From positions 95,605 through 159,604 of the forward strand of contig CALJTX010000039.1 of assembly GCA_937975705.1 (NCBI GenBank): DNA of 64,000 nt, in the 5' to 3' direction. The translations under genes were made by a program, and so were the position numbers. Below, piece after piece: positions 58,270-64,000 of the stretch. How positions within the stretch are numbered: position 1 is the first letter of the stretch; each line of letters starts with the position of its first letter. The stretch comes from an uncultured Flavobacteriia bacterium (GTDB lineage Bacteria; Bacteroidota; Bacteroidia; Flavobacteriales_D; Crocinitomicaceae). The notes under the pieces are model-generated. The model did no database searches. It saw only the letters and a program-made list of their open reading frames with translations, and was not told the DNA's origin.

Positions 58270-58926
58270 TTACTGATTTCCTTTGGCGTGGTCAGCCAAG
58301 AATTGCTGTAAGCCGATGTCGGTAAGTGGATGTTTCACTAACGCTTTAATGGCAGAAAGTGGGCCAGTCATGACATCTGCACCGATAGTTGCGCAGTTGA
58401 TGATGTGCATAGGGTGACGTACTGAAGCGGCAAGGATTTCGGTATCAAAAGCATAGTTATCGTAGATGACGCGGATTTGATCGATGAGTTGCAAACCGTC
58501 AGTAGAAACGTCGTCGAGGCGTCCTAAAAAAGGTGAAATGTAAGTAGCGCCTGCTTTGGCTGCAACCAAGGCTTGTCCGGCTGAAAAGATAAGTGTACAG
58601 TTGGTGCGAATGCCTTTATTAGAAAAGTACTTGATGGCTTTGAGGCCTTCTGCTAACATTGGAATTTTAACGACGATATTTTTGTGTAAGGCAGCAAGTT
58701 CTTCACCTTCTTTAACCATTCCTTCAAAATCAGTCGCAATGACTTCAGCGCTAACAGGGCCATCTACAATATTGCAAATATTGATATAGTGCTGTAAGAT
58801 GTTCGCTTTACCCGTAATGCCTTCTTTTGCCATGAGCGAAGGGTTGGTAGTAACGCCATCTAGGATACCCATGTCGTGGGCTTCGGCTATTTCGTTCAGG
58901 TTAGCGGTATCGATAAAGAATTTCAT
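58270..58926 (-). CDS. Transaldolase/fructose-6-phosphate aldolase family protein
   Basis: A 218-residue short-form transaldolase. The barrel begins with MKFFIDTANLNEIAEAHDMG and VTTNPSLMAKEG; the Schiff-base Lys is in NIVVKIPMLAEGLKAI, followed by CTLIFSAGQALVAAKAGATYISPF. The length fits the fructose-6-phosphate-aldolase-like subfamily (MipB/TalC), in which Gram-positive and Bacteroidota members often have true transaldolase activity, so both functions are possible. It lies 3 nt after yidC. Confidence 0.92.
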   Translation of the reverse strand: MKFFIDTANLNEIAEAHDMGILDGVTTNPSLMAKEGITGKANILQHYINICNIVDGPVSAEVIATDFEGMVKEGEELAALHKNIVVKIPMLAEGLKAIKYFSNKGIRTNCTLIFSAGQALVAAKAGATYISPFLGRLDDVSTDGLQLIDQIRVIYDNYAFDTEILAASVRHPMHIINCATIGADVMTGPLSAIKALVKHPLTDIGLQQFLADHAKGNQ

Positions 58927-58929
58927 AAG

Positions 58930-60753
58930 TTATTTTTTACGGTTTTTGAGCATTTCTTGTTGTTGGCGCTGCATTTCTTCTAAGCGCTCTTGGAATTTAG
59001 ATTTTTTCTTGACTTTCGGATTGGCTGCATTGTTTGCTTTTCTTTCTGCCATTTTGACTTTTAATTTTTCTTCATTGACAAAGAAATACTTGATCAAGAG
59101 CATCATGACAATTGAGAGCAAGGTAGAGATAAAGTAGTAGTAGCTCAAACCAGCAGAGTAGTTATTGAAGAAGAAGATCATCATGAATGGGAAGATGTAC
59201 ATGATGATGCGCATGTCGGGCATGCCAGGCTGTTGTGGCTGTTGCATGTTGCCGCTGTTCATGTAGGTGTAGGCGAGGGTAGTACCCGCCATCAAAAGTG
59301 TGAACAACGAAATGTGATCGCCGTAAACTGGAATATGGAAGCCAAAATCGAGAATAGAGTCAAATGAGCTCAAGTCCTCGGCCCATAAAAATCCTTTTTG
59401 GCGGAGTTCAAAAGCTGCCGGGAAGAAACGGAATACCGCAAGTAGAATTGGCATCTGGATAAGCATGGGAACACAACCAGCTAACGGACTTGCGCCAGAT
59501 TCTCGGTAAAGGCTCATCATTTCCATCTGCTTTTTCATGGCATCTTCTTGCTTCGGGTATTTGGCATTGAGCTCGTCGATTTCTGGTTTGAGGATGCGCA
59601 TTTTGACAGAAGACACGAACATCTTCCATTGAACGGGCATCAGAATCGTTTTGAGAATGAGCGTGAGTACCAAAATAGCCCAGCCAATGGCCATGCCGTT
59701 GTTGATCAGGAGGTTAAAGATAGGCTGAACGGCGTAGATGTTGATCCAGCGGAACAAGCCCCAACCGAAGTTGAGGATGTCGTCGTAACCACTGCCGTAG
59801 TTTTTGAGTACTTCGTAGTCGTTGGGGCCAAAAAACCAATTGAAAGATGCGGCGTTGTTCTGGAAATCAAGGGCCATGGTGGCGTGGTAGCCTTTGAGGT
59901 GCGTCCAGGCTTGTGGGTGCCCGTCTTTGAAGTTTTCGATGTAAAATTTCGTCCCTTTTTTAGGGAAAGCATTGGTCGGGTGGAGGATCGCGGAGAAATA
60001 ACTTTGCTTGAAAGCTACCCATTCGATATCTTCTTCTGCAACGCCTGATTCACTTGATGTTTCAGAGAGGTAGTCGAGGCCGCTTTCCGTTTGGTTGAAG
60101 CAGATGGTCGAAACGCGGCGCTGTTCAGTAAACAAGCGCTCGGTTTTCTTGAAATCTGCGGCCCAGTTCAATACGGTGTTGTCAAGGATAAAGCCTTTGT
60201 TGTCAAGCACTTCGATGTTGTAAGAGAGGTCGTGGCCTTTTTTGAGTGCATACGTTTGGCGGATCGTACCTTCGGCAAATTTTGCTTCGTAAACCGCTTT
60301 GTTTTTACTGCTTTTGACCAATTCAAAAAGATAGTCTTTGGTGTAGATTTTTCCTTTTGCTGTGCTGAGCACTAATTGGTTGTGTGCGTCGCCGTCTTCA
60401 AAAAGGCAAAGTGCGTTGTCTTTCTTGCCAGCGAAATCTTTGTAGCTTTTGTACGATTTCAAATAAACACCGGCAAGCATCCCGCCTTTGGAATTGAGCT
60501 CGATGCGCAATTCTTTGTTTTCAAGGGTGGTGATTTCGCCTTTTGCGACAATTGTTGATGAATTGCTCGTGGTACGCGCAGTATTGGCTACAGATTTTTT
60601 TGCAGCGTTCGTTTTCTTTTCTGCTTTTTGAGCGGCGGCAGCTTCTTTTTTCTGAGCTGCTTTGACTTCAGCTTCAGAGGGCTGATTCATGACAGAAAAA
60701 ACCGTGATAATGAGGCCAATCAAGACCAGGCCGATGGTGGAATTGCGATCCAT
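58930..60753 (-). CDS. yidC: Membrane protein insertase YidC
   Basis: Inserts proteins into the inner membrane, with Sec or alone. The 607 residues comprise an N-terminal membrane helix (IGLVLIGLIITVFSVM), an Ala/Lys-rich linker, the large periplasmic beta-sandwich (about residues 75-345) and the conserved five-helix core: NLLINNGMAIGWAILVLTLI, MKKQMEMMSLYRESGASPLAG, PMLIQMPILLAVFRFFPAAF and MYIFPFMMIFFFNNYSAGL. A basic C-terminal tail could contact ribosomes. It follows pyrG by 3 nt. Confidence 0.95.
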   Translation of the reverse strand: MDRNSTIGLVLIGLIITVFSVMNQPSEAEVKAAQKKEAAAAQKAEKKTNAAKKSVANTARTTSNSSTIVAKGEITTLENKELRIELNSKGGMLAGVYLKSYKSYKDFAGKKDNALCLFEDGDAHNQLVLSTAKGKIYTKDYLFELVKSSKNKAVYEAKFAEGTIRQTYALKKGHDLSYNIEVLDNKGFILDNTVLNWAADFKKTERLFTEQRRVSTICFNQTESGLDYLSETSSESGVAEEDIEWVAFKQSYFSAILHPTNAFPKKGTKFYIENFKDGHPQAWTHLKGYHATMALDFQNNAASFNWFFGPNDYEVLKNYGSGYDDILNFGWGLFRWINIYAVQPIFNLLINNGMAIGWAILVLTLILKTILMPVQWKMFVSSVKMRILKPEIDELNAKYPKQEDAMKKQMEMMSLYRESGASPLAGCVPMLIQMPILLAVFRFFPAAFELRQKGFLWAEDLSSFDSILDFGFHIPVYGDHISLFTLLMAGTTLAYTYMNSGNMQQPQQPGMPDMRIIMYIFPFMMIFFFNNYSAGLSYYYFISTLLSIVMMLLIKYFFVNEEKLKVKMAERKANNAANPKVKKKSKFQERLEEMQRQQQEMLKNRKK

Positions 60754-60756
60754 AAA

Positions 60757-62370
60757 TTAGTGTTTTTTGTTTTTGAGCGCTGCTTTAACAAAAGCAACAA
60801 AGAGTGGGTGAGGGGCGTCTACGGTACTTTTGTACTCTGGGTGGAATTGTACGCCAACAAACCAAGGATGTGTTGGAATCTCAACAACTTCTACCAAGCC
60901 TGTTTCTGGGTTTTTACCCGTAGCGATCATGCCATTAGCTTCGTAATCAGCAAGATATTGGTTGTTGAATTCATAGCGGTGGCGGTGACGCTCCGAAATA
61001 TTGTTGTTTTGATATGCTTTGGCCGTATTTGAATTGGGCTTGAGTTCGCATTTGTAGGCACCCAAGCGCATAGTTCCGCCCATATTGGAAATGCGTTTTT
61101 GCTCTTCCATCATAGAAATGACTGCAGCGGTGGTGTTCTCAGACATTTCTGTCGAATGCGCATCGCTCAGACCAAGTACATTTCTAGCAAATTCGATGAC
61201 GGCGATTTGCATGCCAAGACAAATACCTAAGAAAGGAATATTGTTTTCACGGGCATAGCGCACAGCTTCAATTTTGCCATCGATACCTCTAGAACCAAAA
61301 CCAGGCGCCACCAAGATGCCGTCTAGGCCGCTGAGTTCTGTGCTAATGGTTTCAGGATCGAGGGTTTCGGAATGGATCCAGCTCAATTCAACTTTTGTTT
61401 CATTGGAAACACCCGCATGAATAAATGCTTCAGAAATTGATTTGTAAGCGTCTTTGAGTTCGACATATTTGCCGATGAGCCCAATTTTGACCGTGTGTTT
61501 GGGGTTTTTGAGGCGCTCTAAAAAAGCCTTCCAGTTGTCTAGCTTTGGGCTTTGTTTTTTAGATAAACCTAATTTTTCGAGTACCACGGTATCGAGTTCT
61601 TCTGCTTGCATGAGCAGCGGAACGTCGTAGATAGAAGCTGCATCTCGGGCTTCAATGACAGCATTGACTGACACGTTGCAAAATTTAGCGATTTTCTTGC
61701 GCAAACCTAAATCGAGTTCGTGCTCGGTGCGACAGCAAAGTACGTCTGGCTGAACGCCAAGTTCGAGCAGTTGCTTTACAGAGTGCTGTGTAGGTTTGGT
61801 TTTGAGCTCTCCGGCTGCAGAGAGGTAGGGGACGAGCGTGAGGTGCACAACGATGCAGTCGTTTTCGTATTCCCAAAGCATTTGGCGAACCGCTTCTACA
61901 TAAGGAAGAGATTCGATGTCGCCGACCGTGCCACCAATTTCGGTAATCACGATGTCAAACTGACCATTTTTGGCCACTGCTTGAATGCGTTCTTTGATTT
62001 CATCTGTGATGTGAGGAATAACCTGAACGGTTTTACCAAGGTAGTCGCCCCGGCGTTCTTTTTCAATGACAGATTGGTAGATTCTACCGGTTGTGACGTT
62101 GTTGGCCTGCGATGTAGGCACGTTTAAGAAACGCTCGTAATGGCCGAGGTCAAGGTCGGTTTCGGCGCCGTCGTCGGTGACGTAGCACTCGCCGTGTTCG
62201 TAGGGGTTAAGGGTTCCTGGATCGATATTGATATATGGATCTAGTTTTTGGATGGTAGTGGTGTAACCACGGGCCTGTAAAAGTTTTGCTAACGACGCAG
62301 ATATGATGCCTTTCCCTAAAGAAGAAGTCACACCCCCGGTTACAAAAACATACTTGGTTGAATTGGACAT
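60757..62370 (-). CDS. pyrG: CTP synthase
   Basis: Aminates UTP to CTP with glutamine and ATP. The 537 residues have the synthetase domain (TGGVTSSLGKGIISASLAKL, IDPGTLNPYEHGECYVTDDG, ITEIGGTVGDIESLPYVEA) and a class I glutaminase with the nucleophile Cys in FLGICLGMQIAVIEFA and the His/Glu pair in VGVQFHPEYKS. Complete. It leads the unit pyrG-yidC-fsa-DUF4268, with a -7 box TACCTTTG 23 nt before the ATG. Confidence 0.97.
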   Translation of the reverse strand: MSNSTKYVFVTGGVTSSLGKGIISASLAKLLQARGYTTTIQKLDPYINIDPGTLNPYEHGECYVTDDGAETDLDLGHYERFLNVPTSQANNVTTGRIYQSVIEKERRGDYLGKTVQVIPHITDEIKERIQAVAKNGQFDIVITEIGGTVGDIESLPYVEAVRQMLWEYENDCIVVHLTLVPYLSAAGELKTKPTQHSVKQLLELGVQPDVLCCRTEHELDLGLRKKIAKFCNVSVNAVIEARDAASIYDVPLLMQAEELDTVVLEKLGLSKKQSPKLDNWKAFLERLKNPKHTVKIGLIGKYVELKDAYKSISEAFIHAGVSNETKVELSWIHSETLDPETISTELSGLDGILVAPGFGSRGIDGKIEAVRYARENNIPFLGICLGMQIAVIEFARNVLGLSDAHSTEMSENTTAAVISMMEEQKRISNMGGTMRLGAYKCELKPNSNTAKAYQNNNISERHRHRYEFNNQYLADYEANGMIATGKNPETGLVEVVEIPTHPWFVGVQFHPEYKSTVDAPHPLFVAFVKAALKNKKH

Positions 62371-62393
62371 ATAACGTTTGTAACTACGGGAAA

Positions 62394-62401
62394 CAAAGGT
62401 A
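62394..62401 (-). promoter_or_regulatory. -7 box of the pyrG operon
   Basis: Minus-strand TACCTTTG, a full TAnnTTTG match, 23 nt before the pyrG ATG in the 80-bp gap behind the carbonic-anhydrase-like gene. No ideally spaced TTG. Confidence 0.5.
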
Positions 62402-62450
62402 ATACATTCATTGCCTTTGGCCTAAAATTGTTTGCAATTTGTTCAAATAT

Positions 62451-63044
62451 TTATTTCTTATCTTGCCAAGTAAAATAGGATTGTTGCTGTTGAGGCCGAT
62501 TTTCTTCGGGTTCCAAAAGCGGCTCACAGGGTTTGAGTGTCTCGTGGCAATCCTTAGGAAGCGCTTGATACAGCTGGGTTCCGTCGGTTTTCCAGGCAAT
62601 CATTTCATCGCTGACTTCCTTGATGATCTTAGCCGGATTGCCAACCACCAAGCTGCGCGGTGGAATGTGCATTTTGGCAGGTACAAAAGCAAGCGCGCCA
62701 ATGACAGATTCTTTGCCCACCACAACATCGTCCATAATAACGGCGTTCATGCCAATGAGGCAATTTTCTTCTAGCGTACCACCATGAATAATAGCGCCGT
62801 GGCCAACATGAGCACCGGCTTTTAAATGAACGGTTGTTCCGGGGAACATATGGATGACGCAATTTTCTTGCACATTGCAGCCGTCTTCAATGATGATTTG
62901 TCCCCAGTCGCCACGCAAAACGGCGCCCGGACCAATGTAAACGTTTTCACCAATAAGTACATTGCCGGTAACGTTGGCTTGCGGATGTACAAAACTCGAT
63001 GCTTTAACGACTGGAATGAATCCATTGAAAGAGTAGATCGCCAT
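62451..63044 (-). CDS. Gamma-carbonic-anhydrase-like hexapeptide protein
   Basis: A 197-residue left-handed beta-helix protein of the PaaY/CaiE/YrdA group. Hexapeptide turns run from SSFVHPQANVTGNVLIGENV through IGPGAVLRGDWGQIIIEDG; putative zinc ligands are the histidines in NCVIHMFPG, HVGHGAIIHGG. About 30 C-terminal residues beyond the usual end are Gln/Pro-rich. Enzymatic activity in this group is often unproven, so carbonic anhydrase or acyltransferase are both open. A TATCTTTA box at 63062-63069 (minus strand) lies 17 nt before the ATG. Confidence 0.87.
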   Translation of the reverse strand: MAIYSFNGFIPVVKASSFVHPQANVTGNVLIGENVYIGPGAVLRGDWGQIIIEDGCNVQENCVIHMFPGTTVHLKAGAHVGHGAIIHGGTLEENCLIGMNAVIMDDVVVGKESVIGALAFVPAKMHIPPRSLVVGNPAKIIKEVSDEMIAWKTDGTQLYQALPKDCHETLKPCEPLLEPEENRPQQQQSYFTWQDKK

Positions 63045-63061
63045 ATTTTAAATTTGTGTGT

Positions 63062-63069
63062 TAAAGATA
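63062..63069 (-). promoter_or_regulatory. -7 box of the carbonic-anhydrase-like gene
   Basis: Minus-strand TATCTTTA (TAnnTTTG with A at the end), 17 nt before the ATG at 63044, directly below the repeats at 63078-63139. Confidence 0.45.
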
Positions 63070-63077
63070 GAGAATCC

Positions 63078-63139
63078 GTTGGGAATAGCTGGTATAGATA
63101 ATGAAACCCAGTTCCCAACTTGAAACCCAGTTCCCAACT
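63078..63139. repeat. 19-bp tandem repeat with matching inverted copy
   Basis: TGAAACCCAGTTCCCAACT occurs twice back to back at 63102-63120 and 63121-63139. A partly inverted copy, GTTGGGAA then CTGG separated by TAG, lies at about 63078-63092, so either direct copy can pair with it. It sits between divergent genes, upstream of both. Confidence 0.75.
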
Positions 63140-63207
63140 AATATATCCTATTTAACATAATATTAATTATATGACAATTACAACAAAACGACATTCCAAA
63201 CGTTGTG

Positions 63208-63215
63208 TATCTTTG
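63208..63215 (+). promoter_or_regulatory. -7 box of the MutS2-like gene
   Basis: TATCTTTG continuing as TATCTTTGCACTG, as before rpsP and both tRNAs. It ends 4 nt before the GTG at 63220. Confidence 0.55.
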
Positions 63216-63219
63216 CACT

Positions 63220-64000
63220 GTGTTTAGCACCGACCAACAAACCCTCCACGACCTTGAGTTTGAAGCCATCAAAGTTTGGCTCGAGAAATTCTGCATTGGC
63301 CCCACGGCCATTAAGCAAGTCCAGACTTTACAGCCGCGCACACAATTTGTAGTCTTGCGCCAAGAACTCAAGCGTCTAGACGAATTGCGCTTGGTGCGCG
63401 TTCACGGCGAAAAATTTCCGCAGCTAGAATTTGAAGAACTCTTGCAGGAAATCAAATTATTGGGCATCCAAAAAGCCGTCATTTCTTTGGAAGGATTTCG
63501 ACGCATTTACCAGGCGTCAGAACTCGTCAATGCCTTGGTGTTGTTTTTTGAAAATGCGCTCTTTAAGTATCCGTTACTAAAAGAACTCACCGAAGACGTC
63601 TATTTCACCAAAGAAATCATTGCCGAAATTGATCAGGTATTTGACCGCAACGGACAAATCAAAGACGACGCCTCCACAGAACTCGCTGAAATACGAGCTA
63701 GAATAAGGGTTTTACGCAATCAGATCAACAAGAATTTCGACAAAGAACTGCGCCGTTACAACAAAGATAAGGTGCTTGCCGAAACACTCGAAACATATGT
63801 CAATGAAAGACGTGTTTTGACGGTTCTGTCTACGTTCAAGCGAAAAGTACCCGGTAATATCCACGGTTCGAGTAAAACAGGAAGTCTGACCTTTATAGAG
63901 CCTCTGGTAAACGTACCACTCAACAACGAACTCGAGTTTTTATTCGACGATGAACGCAAGGAAATTCACCGCATTTTACAGGCCCTAACGGCACTTATGG
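63220..64000 (+). CDS. MutS2-like protein, 3' end missing
   Basis: The frame stays open to the window edge: 260 residues of a protein that should be ~700-800. TLHDLEFEAIKVWLEKFCIG matches the MutS2 start, ELKRLDELRLVRVHGEKFP and ASELVNALVLFFENA the lever region, and HGSSKTGSLTFIEPLVNVPL the conserved MutS2 connector before the clamp. The ATPase and any Smr nuclease domain lie outside. No ATG is available; the GTG at 63220 fits both family alignment and the -7 box 4 nt before it. Bacterial MutS2 acts in recombination control or on collided ribosomes; which applies cannot be told. Confidence 0.82.
   Translation, partial: MFSTDQQTLHDLEFEAIKVWLEKFCIGPTAIKQVQTLQPRTQFVVLRQELKRLDELRLVRVHGEKFPQLEFEELLQEIKLLGIQKAVISLEGFRRIYQASELVNALVLFFENALFKYPLLKELTEDVYFTKEIIAEIDQVFDRNGQIKDDASTELAEIRARIRVLRNQINKNFDKELRRYNKDKVLAETLETYVNERRVLTVLSTFKRKVPGNIHGSSKTGSLTFIEPLVNVPLNNELEFLFDDERKEIHRILQALTALM

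Overview
The window reads as ordinary chromosome from a member of the Bacteroidota, most likely the Flavobacteriales (a Crocinitomicaceae/Cryomorphaceae-like lineage is a guess). The grounds are type IX secretion (T9SS) C-terminal sorting domains on four predicted secreted proteins, many lipoproteins, promoters of the Bacteroidota form TTG-N17-20-TAnnTTTG, almost no Shine-Dalgarno signals, and lineage-typical families and gene orders (DUF4835 beside coaBC and recN, the Bacteroidota-type omega subunit, GldI-like lipoprotein, GWxTD and GSCFA proteins). Both ends are cut inside genes: a Gfo/Idh/MocA oxidoreductase on the left and a MutS2-like gene on the right.

Layout. 0-3.2 kb: oxidoreductase, lipoprotein and polyprenyl sugar-phosphate transferase, the edge of a surface-polysaccharide locus. 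3.2-4.5 kb: rpsP-rimM, with a repeat-expanded acidic tail on ribosomal protein bS16. 4.5-9.8 kb: GH3 lipoprotein, a secreted CotH-kinase/lamin-tail protein, a DEAD-box helicase and a small Spy-like protein. 9.9-18.5 kb: FemAB/GNAT-like protein, a GWxTD - glycosyltransferase - GH92 mannosidase operon, an SF2 helicase and a SpoU-type RNA methyltransferase. 18.6-28.9 kb: a lipidated TamA/BamA-like protein (TamL-like), amidohydrolase, SnoaL-like protein, prmC, ligA, a DUF6913-like protein, dapA and a D-Ala-D-Ala dipeptidase, nearly all tightly packed. 28.9-33 kb: an outer-membrane protein, nitroreductase and a GH38-like mannosidase. 33-36.3 kb: an AT-richer accessory patch with two T9SS cargo proteins, a parDE toxin-antitoxin pair, and a duplicated tRNA-Arg 3' end. 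36.3-43.2 kb: SOUL protein, acs, LpxH-like phosphoesterase with a glycosyltransferase, ppk1 and tRNA-Val. 43.3-49.6 kb: mltF-like, miaA, thioredoxin-like protein, nrnA-like, and two FKBP lipoproteins including a GldI-like one. 49.6-56.4 kb: M23/LysM peptidase, bamD, rpoZ, coaBC, DUF4835, recN, GSCFA. 56.3-64 kb: HD hydrolase, T9SS protein, then pyrG-yidC-fsa-DUF4268 on the minus strand, a gamma-carbonic-anhydrase-like protein and the truncated mutS2-like gene.

Functionally the region is mostly housekeeping (translation, DNA repair, CTP, lysine/peptidoglycan precursors, CoA) mixed with envelope biogenesis (BamD, TamL-like, YidC, lytic enzymes) and secreted surface proteins. I found no CRISPR array, no recognisable defence island, no IS element and no intact prophage. 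The most interesting observations are a tRNA-Arg 3' end repeated exactly 168 bp away beside the parDE module (an attachment-site footprint), a palindrome lying on the -7 box of the parDE promoter, a recurring promoter arrangement in which the -7 box ends 4-7 nt before the start codon (predicting leaderless mRNAs), a 33-bp tandem repeat encoding the tail of bS16, and a tandem-plus-inverted repeat between the last two genes.
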